Source: Paenibacillus cymbidii (GTDB lineage: Bacteria; Bacillota; Bacilli; Paenibacillales; NBRC-103111). Taken from it: 64,000 nucleotides of DNA. The stretch lies in contig NZ_SHLX01000024.1 in NCBI RefSeq assembly GCF_004764705.1, positions 62,001-126,000 of the forward strand. Direction: 5' to 3'. Position 1 is the stretch's first letter, and every line of letters starts with the position of its first letter. The notes below the pieces were generated by a model. The model did no database searches. It was given only the letters and a program-made list of their open reading frames with translations, and was not told where the DNA came from. Below are positions 52,636-60,947 of the stretch, piece by piece. The translations under genes and the position numbers were made by a program.

Positions 52636-53218
52636 TGAGGAATTGTCGGTCAAATGGCTGAAGAGCGTGCTGGCCGAGGTCGGCGGGGTTGACGTCTGCG
52701 AAACGTTCATGAGCCCGCTTGCCGCTTACGAATACGCGAAAACACATCCGATCCGGATTGCTTTCCTCGATATTTCGATGCCGGCGATCAACGGAATGCG
52801 GCTTTCGTCCCTGTTGCACGAGCTCGACGCTTCGATCGACGTTGTGTTCGTCACCGCGTATGACGACTTCGCCGTTCGTGCGTTCGAGCTGAGCGCGCTC
52901 GACTATTTGATGAAACCCGTCACCGCGGAGCGGCTGGCGAAGACGCTGGAGCGGATCGCAAGGAAACAGAGCGGCAGTGAAGCCGAAGCCGTCGGACCTC
53001 AAGCGGCCAATTACAAGCATAAAGAGCTGCTGACCGGGCAGGAGCTGAAAATATTGCAATTGGTCGCCGGCGGGCTGTCGAACAAGGAAATCGCCGACCG
53101 GCTGTACATCAGCGGGGAAACGGTCAAGTCGCATATCAAAAGCGTATACCGCAAGCTCGGCATCAACAGCCGGCTGCAGGCGCTGCGGCGGGCCGAACAA
53201 TGGAAGCTGCTGGAATGA
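52610..53218 (+). CDS. Response regulator with LuxR-type DNA-binding domain
   Basis: 202 residues, ATG 52610 inside the kinase gene, GGAG nine bases upstream. Receiver domain 1-115: acidic pocket VDDEE, phospho-Asp54 in AFLDISMP, Thr and Lys in VTAYDDFAVRAFELSALDYL followed by MKPV. The AYDDFAVRAFE segment is typical of LytTR-type regulators, yet the output domain (140-200) is LuxR/NarL type (LTGQELKILQLVAGGLSNKE; IADRLYISGETVKSHIKSVY). It ends at a terminator and is followed by the importer operon, its probable target. Confidence 0.92.
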   Translation: MLRAIIVDDEELSVKWLKSVLAEVGGVDVCETFMSPLAAYEYAKTHPIRIAFLDISMPAINGMRLSSLLHELDASIDVVFVTAYDDFAVRAFELSALDYLMKPVTAERLAKTLERIARKQSGSEAEAVGPQAANYKHKELLTGQELKILQLVAGGLSNKEIADRLYISGETVKSHIKSVYRKLGINSRLQALRRAEQWKLLE

Positions 53219-53261
53219 ACCCGGTATTGGCGCAAATAAACGGGGCTGTCGCCCTCATCGC

Positions 53262-53303
53262 AGGACCGCATTTCGCCGCAGGCGAACGTGCGGTCCTTTT
53301 GTT
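53262..53303 (+). terminator. Intrinsic terminator of the kinase/regulator operon
   Basis: Arms AGGACCGCA and TGCGGTCCTTTT with inner pairing TTCGCC/GGCGAA, about 45 bases past the stop codon. Confidence 0.8.
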
Positions 53304-53452
53304 GTGCGCCCAGTATGGCGTTTGCCGGATTTGTCGATTTGGTGTTGTTTTCGAATCATTCTCGTGCCTGTTCCGCGCAGCGGAACCGGTTACAATAAGT
53401 GTCGTGAAGAAGAGCGCAGGCGAAAGCGGCAGCAAAGGAAAGGGAGGAAAGC

Positions 53453-54373
53453 ATGGCTAACGGCAAACATCCTGTGCAACGATTGATGGTGAACGCGAAA
53501 AAATACATGTTTCTGTATGTATTGATGGCTCCCGCCTTGCTCGCGACCTTGGTGTTTCAATATATCCCGATGCCGGGTATCATCATTGCTTTTATGGACT
53601 ACGATTTTTTCAAAGGCTGGCACAGCCCCTGGGTCGGGCTCAAGCATATCCGGGAAATATTCGAAGTGCCTTCGATCACCGATTCGATCTGGAACACGCT
53701 CAAGCTCAGCCTGACATCGCTCGTCATCGTGTTTCCCGCGCCGATCGCGCTGGCGCTGCTGCTGAACGAGGCGCGTCTCGCCATTTTTCGCCGGCTGGTG
53801 CAGACGCTCAGCTTCCTGCCGCACTTCCTGTCCTGGATATCCGTCATCGGAATAGCGACCACCTTCTATTCCTTGTACGGGCCGCTGAACGATCTTGTGG
53901 CCTACTTCGCCGGCGAAGAAGCAAGACAGCTCTTCCTGACCAAACAAAGCTTCTTCATTCCGAACGTGATCGGCATCACCGTCTGGAAGGAAACGGGCTG
54001 GTCGTGCATCATCTTCCTCGCCGCCATCGCCGCCATCGATTTGCAGCAATACGAAGCGGCCCGGATCGACGGGGCAAGCCGGTTTCAGCAAATGCGCTAC
54101 ATTACGCTGCCTGGCATTATGCCGACGATCATGATTTTGCTGATCCTGCGTCTCGGCAACATTTTCGCCAGCAATTTCGAATTGATTTATGGCCTGCAAA
54201 ATCCGTTCATCAACTTCGACGTCATTTCGACCGTGATTTTCAAATCGGGCATCCAGCAGCAAAATTATTCCATGGCCACGGCCGTCGGATTTGTCGAAGG
54301 GTTGATCGCCTTGCTGCTGACGCTGGCCGCGAATCGCCTGTCCAAAAAAGTCAGCGGCGTAGGAGTTTGGTAA
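53453..54373 (+). CDS. ABC sugar importer permease, LplB type (second importer)
   Basis: 306 residues, ATG behind GGGAGGAAAG. Six hydrophobic segments and the EAA loop YEAARIDGASRFQQMRYITL with PGIMPT near residue 205; ends KKVSGVGVW like its homologue at 2029, with which it is clearly paralogous (PAPIALALLLNEAR, LVQTLSFLPHF). Partner of the next gene, 13 bases away. No ATPase gene is present. The upstream terminator separates it from the two-component genes, so it has its own promoter, which I could not fix. Confidence 0.92.
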   Translation: MANGKHPVQRLMVNAKKYMFLYVLMAPALLATLVFQYIPMPGIIIAFMDYDFFKGWHSPWVGLKHIREIFEVPSITDSIWNTLKLSLTSLVIVFPAPIALALLLNEARLAIFRRLVQTLSFLPHFLSWISVIGIATTFYSLYGPLNDLVAYFAGEEARQLFLTKQSFFIPNVIGITVWKETGWSCIIFLAAIAAIDLQQYEAARIDGASRFQQMRYITLPGIMPTIMILLILRLGNIFASNFELIYGLQNPFINFDVISTVIFKSGIQQQNYSMATAVGFVEGLIALLLTLAANRLSKKVSGVGVW

Positions 54374-54386
54374 AGGGGAGAGAAAC

Positions 54387-55286
54387 TTGCGCGATCGATC
54401 GCTTTCTTACAGAACATTCACCTGGTTCAATTATTTGATTTTGACGTTGGCCGGGCTGATCACCGTTTATCCGTATTTGAACGTGCTGGCGCTGGCGCTT
54501 AACGACGCGTCGGACAGCGCGAAGGGCGGCATTTATTTGTGGCCGCGCATGCCGACCTGGGACAATTTCCGGCTGGTCCTGGGTTCGCATACGATCGTTA
54601 CGGCCGCCGTCAATTCGGTCATGCGCGTCATTGTCGGCACATCGCTTGCCTTGATGACGCAGTTCGCCGCCGCTTATGCTTTTACGAGAAAAGACTTGCC
54701 CGGCAGAACGCAGCTGCTGCTGTATTTGACGATCCCGATGTTTTTCAGCGGCGGCCTGATCCCGCAATACATGCTGTATTCGAAGATTCATTTCATCAAC
54801 AGTTTCCTGGTGTACGTCATTCCGGGCATGTTCAGTTTCTTCCATATGATCGTCATCCGCACTTACATGAATACCATTCCTTCCAGCCTGGAGGAGTCGG
54901 CGAAGATCGACGGCGCTTCGGAAATTACGATCTTTTTCAAAATCATGCTGCCCTTGTCCAAGCCGATACTGGCCACGATTGCCTTGTGGATCGCCGTTTC
55001 GCAATGGAACGACTGGACGACGACGCTTTATTTTATCCTCAACCAGAAGTATTACACGCTGCAATACATTCTGGTGCAGATGATCAAGGAAGGGGAACGC
55101 ATGACGGCGATGATCCAGGAGGCGCAAATGCAAGGGCTCGACACGTCGAGCATCGTCATCCACGCCAGCCCGGAAGCGCTCAAGGCGGCGCAGGTCATCA
55201 TCACCACATTGCCGATCATTGCCATATATCCGTTTCTGCAGAAGTACTTCATCAAGGGCGTCATGATCGGCAGCGTCAAGGAATAG
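54387..55286 (+). CDS. ABC sugar importer permease, YtcP type (second importer)
   Basis: 299 residues, TTG start with GGGGAGAG upstream. Six hydrophobic segments, EAA loop LEESAKIDGASEITIFFKIM then LPLSKP, and the family tail FLQKYFIKGVMIGSVKE. Paralogue of the gene at 2957. Forms the membrane channel with the gene just upstream and takes substrate from the lipoprotein that follows. Confidence 0.92.
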   Translation: MRDRSLSYRTFTWFNYLILTLAGLITVYPYLNVLALALNDASDSAKGGIYLWPRMPTWDNFRLVLGSHTIVTAAVNSVMRVIVGTSLALMTQFAAAYAFTRKDLPGRTQLLLYLTIPMFFSGGLIPQYMLYSKIHFINSFLVYVIPGMFSFFHMIVIRTYMNTIPSSLEESAKIDGASEITIFFKIMLPLSKPILATIALWIAVSQWNDWTTTLYFILNQKYYTLQYILVQMIKEGERMTAMIQEAQMQGLDTSSIVIHASPEALKAAQVIITTLPIIAIYPFLQKYFIKGVMIGSVKE

Positions 55287-55352
55287 CTTTACAAGTTCGG
55301 CTATCAGACCGATAGTGGTCTTAGCATACTAACTTAACCAGGGGGTTCGCAC

Positions 55353-57320
55353 ATGGGCAATATCCGAAAAAAACTGATTGTTGGCAGTGCGCTAGTATTG
55401 CTTGCGGTGCCGCTATTGGAAGGGTGCCAGAAGACGAAAGACGACGCTTCGGGCAGTACCGCACCGGGCGCAAGCGCAAGTGCAAGCGCCAGTCCGAGCG
55501 CATCGGCGGCGAATGTGCCGTACAACGAGATGAAGGTGAACGACAGCTCGGAGCTGCCGAACTGGACGGGCAAACAGCTCAAGCTGACGTACTGGTCCGG
55601 CCAGGGAGCCGGCGGCGCGCGCAAAGTGGTGAAATCCGGCGGCGATGTGGTCAGTCCGGAAGTGGCGCGGGTGACCGGCATCACGCTCGACGAGGACAAC
55701 TCTTACGACAACGGCGGCGGCCAAACGTTCGATCAGAAGCTGGCGCTGCTGAATGCCGCTAACGATTGGCCCAGCATCGTCGTGAACCCGGGCAATTTGA
55801 AAGCGCTTGTAGACAATAACAAGGTGTACGACCTGACCGATCTGCTGCCGAAGTACGCGCCCAATCTGGTGAAAAAAATACCGAAGGACCTGACGACGAT
55901 CTGGGTGGACGACGACAGTGTAACCGGCGGGAAACCGGGCAAAGTATATGCCGCGCCAAGCGGGCTGAACGAACAGTCGCTCGCTTTGGTCGATCCTACG
56001 CTGGACAAGGACAAATATTCGGTTTATCCGCTTTCGCTGCCAACGGAAGCCAAAGGCTTCGTTGTCGTCCGCGACGACATTCTGAAGCAGCTGTATCCGA
56101 ACGCCAAAACCCAGAAGGAAATCGAAGACCTGTACCTGAAGAACGGCAAGTTCACGAAAGAAGACATCTTCGACGTGCCGATCAACAGCAAGGAAGAGTT
56201 CATCAAATTTATGTACGACATCAAGAAGTTGGGCGTCAAGGAAGGCAACCAGGAAGTATATCCTTCTTACGCGTTCGCCGGACAGGACAACTGGAACCTG
56301 GTCAACAATTTGCAAGGCTGGCTCGAAGGGCGGTTCCCGACAAGCAACTATTTCAGCTATTTCAACAAAAAGGACCAGAAGCTCGAATATTTGTTCAAGG
56401 AGCCGCAATTCAAGGATGCGATGCTGACCTGGAACAAGCTGGTTCGCGACGGCATCTTCGCCAAAGAATCGTTCATCGATTCGTATCAGGTGTTCACCGA
56501 AAAGGCGAATAAAGGTCTGTACGCCGTTCTGTACGGCGGCACGGACGGGGCCGCCCAGAACGCGCAATTCGCCAAGGACGGCAAGCCGTACCGGTACCGC
56601 AAGGTGTACCTGAACATTCCGCTCAAGGCGGATACGTACCCGGTATATGCCAACATGCCGAAGATAACGCTTTCCATCGCCATCTTCAAGGATAAGGTGA
56701 AGGAAGAGGACGTGCCGCAGGTGCTGCGATGGATCGACTTCATGGTGTCGGACACCGGCGAGAAGCTGGCGGCCTGGGGGCCGAAATCCGCCGGCCTGTG
56801 GGACGAAACGAACGGCAAACGCGTGTTTAAGGACAAGGATCTTGAAGCGTACATGGTTGCCGGTACTGCCACCGACAAAGCGGTATTTTACAACTTGCGC
56901 AACGGCATCAACTCCAGCAACATGCCGAACGGCGGCATGATGCCGACATATATGCGGCTTGGGGCAAGCAAATTTGCGCCGGCTGTCGTTTACGACAAGA
57001 AGCTGATCGCTTCGGCCGCCAATACGTATTTTCGCGCGGGGCTGGTGGAGAACGTCAATTATGTGCTGTCCCGGGCGCCGCAATTTTACAGCTACGTCGC
57101 GCAAGTTCCCGACGCGGACAAAGCGTGGAAAGCGAGAACGGGCGGGTTCGAGCAGCCGCTGACCCGGGTGATGACCGCCGAAAACGACACTCAGTTCGAC
57201 AAGCTGTTCGCCGATTTCCTGGCAACGGCCGACAAGTTCGGTTACACGGACAATTTGCTGCCGCAAATGTGGCAAGTGTTCGAGAAGCAAAACGCCGATT
57301 TGATGAAAAATTTGAAGTAG
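55353..57320 (+). CDS. Extracellular solute-binding lipoprotein (second importer)
   Basis: 655 residues, unusually long for the family. ATG behind CAGGGGG-type site; basic N terminus, hydrophobic stretch and lipobox LLEGC (lipidated Cys25), then a Thr/Ala/Ser linker. The mature part fits the LplA-like binding-protein family found with LplB/YtcP permeases (family segments VVNPGNLKALVDNNKVYDLT; LVVVRDDIL is here FVVVRDDILKQLYP). The next gene encodes a secreted beta-helix protein, so a pectin- or other polysaccharide-derived oligosaccharide is a fair guess for the ligand. Confidence 0.92.
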   Translation: MGNIRKKLIVGSALVLLAVPLLEGCQKTKDDASGSTAPGASASASASPSASAANVPYNEMKVNDSSELPNWTGKQLKLTYWSGQGAGGARKVVKSGGDVVSPEVARVTGITLDEDNSYDNGGGQTFDQKLALLNAANDWPSIVVNPGNLKALVDNNKVYDLTDLLPKYAPNLVKKIPKDLTTIWVDDDSVTGGKPGKVYAAPSGLNEQSLALVDPTLDKDKYSVYPLSLPTEAKGFVVVRDDILKQLYPNAKTQKEIEDLYLKNGKFTKEDIFDVPINSKEEFIKFMYDIKKLGVKEGNQEVYPSYAFAGQDNWNLVNNLQGWLEGRFPTSNYFSYFNKKDQKLEYLFKEPQFKDAMLTWNKLVRDGIFAKESFIDSYQVFTEKANKGLYAVLYGGTDGAAQNAQFAKDGKPYRYRKVYLNIPLKADTYPVYANMPKITLSIAIFKDKVKEEDVPQVLRWIDFMVSDTGEKLAAWGPKSAGLWDETNGKRVFKDKDLEAYMVAGTATDKAVFYNLRNGINSSNMPNGGMMPTYMRLGASKFAPAVVYDKKLIASAANTYFRAGLVENVNYVLSRAPQFYSYVAQVPDADKAWKARTGGFEQPLTRVMTAENDTQFDKLFADFLATADKFGYTDNLLPQMWQVFEKQNADLMKNLK

Positions 57321-57351
57321 CATGAGGAATTGAACCGTATTGGCCATCGAT

Positions 57352-57377
57352 CCTGACGTTCCGCAAGGGACGTCAGG
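57352..57377 (+). promoter_or_regulatory. Intercistronic hairpin
   Basis: CCTGACGTTCC GCAA GGGACGTCAGG between the binding-protein and beta-helix genes, with no T-run. It may protect the upstream message 3' end or separate expression of the two genes. Confidence 0.45.
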
Positions 57378-57488
57378 CATCCGGCCTTGACACGATGAAG
57401 GAGGTGACAGGACGCTCGCACACAACTGGAAGCGGTTTCTTGGCGCAAGGAAGCAACGGATCGCATAATGAATAGGAGGAAGTTGTTG

Positions 57489-60400
57489 ATGAAGACGATG
57501 AAAAGCAAGCTTGCGCTTGTACTTGCACTCGTTTTGGCGGTGAGCGCATTTGCCGCCATGTTGATGCCGGTCCCGTCGCCTGCGGCGGCGGCGGGCGAAG
57601 TGCCGGAAATATCCTATGTGACCAAATCGGCCGATATGGGCGCGCCCTTTACGATCATGGGCGAGCATCTGGACACGGTGACGGAAGTATGGCTGTGGGT
57701 GCCGGGGACCGATACGGCGGCGGTGCGGAAGCTGGACGATCTCGACAGCTTGCCGGCGCTGCCCGCCGTGCCGGATGAGAATGCGGTGAAGGTCGGCATC
57801 ATCAGCCAGCCGAATGCGCATACGCTGATGGCCAAAGGGATCGGCGAAAACTTCTTTGTCGCCAGAGCCGTCGCCCCTACGGTGCTGTGGCTGAAATCGG
57901 CGAGCGGCTGGTCGGCGCCGTACATGTTCAACAAGCCGGACTTGTATTTTTCCTCTTATGACAAGGTGCTTCCGGGTCAGGAGATGAGCGTGTTCGGCAT
58001 CGACTTGGCCAATGCGGATACGAATCCGGTCAGCGGTCAGGTCATGTTCCGCAACGTTGCCACCCACGCCGTGTACTGGGGAACGGTGCTGACGACAAGC
58101 AACCAGAACCGGCCGAACCGGTACCAATATTCGTGGGACTTCAAGGTGCCGGCCGATGCGGTGCCGGGCACGTATGAAGTGGCGGTCCATAACCTGAACG
58201 GAGGGGCATACGCCTGGAGCAACCGGCTGACCGTTCAGATCGCCGGCTCGCTGACACTGGTCGAGGCGCTGGCGCGTCCAAGCAACGACGGCACCGTATT
58301 GCCCGCGTATACGCTCGACAAAACGTATGTTTCCCGCAACATCGAGCGAAGCGAATATACGTCTGCGGTGGAAGCGACCTACGGCACGTTCGGCAATTAC
58401 ATTCAAACGCAAATCGACCGAGTATCGGCGCAAGGCGGAGGCACCGTAACGCTCCCGCCCGGCATCATTGCGCTCAATAAGCCGCTGATCGTCAAAGAAG
58501 GTGTCGTGCTTCAGGGCCAGGGCAAGGGCAGCACCGAATTCCGCATCAACCGGCTGGACCCGCTCAAAAATGTTCCCGGCACGTATGCGGCGGAAAAACC
58601 GATGATCGTGCTGCTGACGAATACCGCTTTATTGGATTTGTCCGTTACGGTGGGAGACGGCGCCTTGACCGCCGTTACGATCGATTCGCGGGTGAATCCG
58701 CGAACCATTTTGGTGAAGAATACGAACATTTATAATGAGGAAACGCAAAATACGGCGAGCGTGTTTCCCGCAGGCATCAGCGTCATCGGCGTCACGAAGG
58801 GACTAACGATCGTCGGCAACGAGGTGAAGGCCAACCGGCCGCTTATTACCCGGCACTCCTACGCAACGCCGCATCAATATTCCTACATTGTCGGCAACAA
58901 ATTCGACGGATATCCGAGCAACAATTCCTATTCGGGGGTTACGCTCTATACGCTCGCCAACTCCATATTCGCCTACAACGAGGTGAACAATTCGACCCGC
59001 GGCCTCGTCAATCAGACGGGCATGTGGCGGAACTGGATCTACAACAATACGTTCGAAAGCATCGGCGGCATCTCGAACGGCAGCGAAGTCGTGTTGCCGG
59101 AAAACAACAACAAAGGGCAGACGAACAGCGTCACGAGCGCCACGTACACCAGCGTGACGATCGATTCGCCGTTCAGCGACGCCACCTATTACAAAAATTG
59201 GACCAACCACTATATTGCCGCCAACAACAGCGAATTTTACGTGTATGTGCTGACCGGACGCGGCATGGGGCAATTCCGCAAAGTGACCGACAATGTCGGC
59301 ACCACGCTGCAGATCGCCGAACCGTGGAACGTTGTGCCGGACAGCACAAGCAAGGTTTCGGTCATCGGGCATGTGAGCATGTCGACCAACAACCTGTTCG
59401 TCAACAACACAATCAAGGATTCGATCGGGCCGGCCATGTTCATTTGGGGCTTTGCGGTCGAAAACGCGATTGTCGGCAACGAATTTTACAATGCCGGGTC
59501 GTTGATGGAATGGTCGATGGTGCAGACGCCGCCGGCCAATATGACGATTTACAATTACACCGCCAACAATATGCTGATCAATTCCGGCGATCTGCTGTTC
59601 CGCAACCAGGTCTCGTCCTTGTACAACTTCGGCGAGGATCCGATCTACGACAACGGCAATGCGTTCGGCAACGCGTTCGTGCGCAACAAAGTCGTCAGTC
59701 CGTCGCATGTCGGCGAATACAACAACTATTCGAATATGAACGTGTTCACCGCCGTCCCCGAAGGAGGCATCACAGTCCGGAGCGCCAGCTACAACATGTT
59801 CTCCGGCAACTACGTTTTTGGTGCAACCAACGGGATCGTTTTCCATAACAGCATCGGCAACGTGCTGTACAGCAACAAGTTCGTCCGCATCGACGGAAGC
59901 CCGATCCTGCTGATCGGTTCCTCGATTCCTTATCGGGTCGATCCGCTCGGCGCTTCCTATACGGAAACGAGCTTGCCCGGCGAGCCCCAGGCTTCCGATA
60001 ATCGGGTGATCGTCCGTCCGGGCGCGGCTCCTGCCGGCACGGTCAATGTGGCGGTTTACAAGACGGCGATTACCGCGTCGTTCCTGCCCTCAGCCGTAAG
60101 GCCGCTGTCTTATTTGACGGACAACAAGTTCGACTCAAGCAATTACTTCTTGCCGACCGTTCCCGGACCGCAATACGTGCAGCTCGATCTGGGACAAAAT
60201 TACGACTTGAGCAAAGTCAAGCTGTGGCATTATTACATCGACAGCCGGATTTATCACGATGTGATCATTCAAGTATCGACGACGGCCGATTTCTCTTCCG
60301 GCGTCACGACATTGTTCAACAACGACAACGATAATTCGTCCGGCCAAGGGATCGGAACGGACGCCGAATATTACGAAGGCGCTTCGGGGCTGGAGCTCCA

Positions 60401-60503
60401 GTTCCCGGCGGTGACCGCAAGATATATCCGCTGCTGGGTGAGCGGGAACAGCGTCAACGACTTTGGCCACTGGACCGAACTGCAAGTATTTCCGGCCCTT
60501 TGA
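57489..60503 (+). CDS. Secreted right-handed beta-helix (pectate-lyase-like) protein with discoidin-like tail
   Basis: 1004 residues from ATG 57489, nine bases after AGGAGG; the ATG at 57468 precedes that site. Signal peptide with a long Ala/Val/Leu core, cleavage likely near PAAAA. N-terminal Ig/TIG-like domains (about 35-260), then a pectate-lyase-type start (FGNYIQTQIDRVSAQGGGTV, LPPGIIALNKPLIVKEGVVL) and a long beta-helix to about 850 with Asn-rich turns (NNTFESIGGISNG, VGNEFYNAG). Residues 860-1004 look like a discoidin/F5-8 type C module (YVQLDLGQNYDLSKVKLWHY; ARYIRCWVSGNS). Probably a polysaccharide lyase or hydrolase that feeds the importer. Catalytic residues could not be assigned. 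Confidence 0.85.
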   Translation: MKTMKSKLALVLALVLAVSAFAAMLMPVPSPAAAAGEVPEISYVTKSADMGAPFTIMGEHLDTVTEVWLWVPGTDTAAVRKLDDLDSLPALPAVPDENAVKVGIISQPNAHTLMAKGIGENFFVARAVAPTVLWLKSASGWSAPYMFNKPDLYFSSYDKVLPGQEMSVFGIDLANADTNPVSGQVMFRNVATHAVYWGTVLTTSNQNRPNRYQYSWDFKVPADAVPGTYEVAVHNLNGGAYAWSNRLTVQIAGSLTLVEALARPSNDGTVLPAYTLDKTYVSRNIERSEYTSAVEATYGTFGNYIQTQIDRVSAQGGGTVTLPPGIIALNKPLIVKEGVVLQGQGKGSTEFRINRLDPLKNVPGTYAAEKPMIVLLTNTALLDLSVTVGDGALTAVTIDSRVNPRTILVKNTNIYNEETQNTASVFPAGISVIGVTKGLTIVGNEVKANRPLITRHSYATPHQYSYIVGNKFDGYPSNNSYSGVTLYTLANSIFAYNEVNNSTRGLVNQTGMWRNWIYNNTFESIGGISNGSEVVLPENNNKGQTNSVTSATYTSVTIDSPFSDATYYKNWTNHYIAANNSEFYVYVLTGRGMGQFRKVTDNVGTTLQIAEPWNVVPDSTSKVSVIGHVSMSTNNLFVNNTIKDSIGPAMFIWGFAVENAIVGNEFYNAGSLMEWSMVQTPPANMTIYNYTANNMLINSGDLLFRNQVSSLYNFGEDPIYDNGNAFGNAFVRNKVVSPSHVGEYNNYSNMNVFTAVPEGGITVRSASYNMFSGNYVFGATNGIVFHNSIGNVLYSNKFVRIDGSPILLIGSSIPYRVDPLGASYTETSLPGEPQASDNRVIVRPGAAPAGTVNVAVYKTAITASFLPSAVRPLSYLTDNKFDSSNYFLPTVPGPQYVQLDLGQNYDLSKVKLWHYYIDSRIYHDVIIQVSTTADFSSGVTTLFNNDNDNSSGQGIGTDAEYYEGASGLELQFPAVTARYIRCWVSGNSVNDFGHWTELQVFPAL

Positions 60504-60710
60504 TGCCGTATTCCGGTCGGAGTCAGTGCGGGAGCCACATGGCGGCTCCCGCTGTGTCGGGGAAGAAACGGTGTTGCTTTCTTCAATCGCTTCCGCATCG
60601 TGTCTGAGCACTTGTCGTTTGGCCTCTTTTTTCGTCACTCTCCAGCCTGTAGTCATTATGCTCTCCTCCGATCGCTTCTTGTTTTCGGATGCCCGGAATC
60701 AACGAGGCAG

Positions 60711-60943
60711 AATAGCCAATGAAAAATGGCCTATTCGCCACATTTCCCTCGTTTCATCGAAAATAGCCAGTGAAAACACTGGCTATTTCACCCTTGAAGC
60801 CTCAAAATTGGCGTTTTCAAAAAAATAGCCAGCGATTTCGCTGGCTATTTTGAAGAGGCAACCCGTTTTTAGCGAAATAGGCAATAAAACATGGCCTATT
60901 TTATAAGACGTTTGATCGGAGAGCGGCACGAAAGCAAATTTAT
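60711..60943. repeat. Modular hairpin repeat, copy D (four modules, intact)
   Basis: Modules start at 60711, 60761, 60823 and 60875 (spacing 50, 62, 52). Module 2 arms AAATAGCCAGTG / CACTGGCTATTT with loop AAAA; module 3 arms AAATAGCCAGCGA / TCGCTGGCTATTT; module 4 AAATAGGCAAT / ATGGCCTATTT. The tail TAAGACGTTTGATCGGAG plus CGGCACGAAAG matches copy B. Between convergent genes; the remaining spacer (60504-60710) holds nothing recognised. Confidence 0.88.
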
Positions 60944-60947
60944 TCAA

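Noticed and set aside
55413..58433. A 1006-codon open frame on the minus strand opposite the binding-protein and beta-helix genes
   Set aside because: Arg/His-rich shadow of GC-rich coding sequence; no ribosome site, no recognisable domain, and it opposes two well-supported genes.
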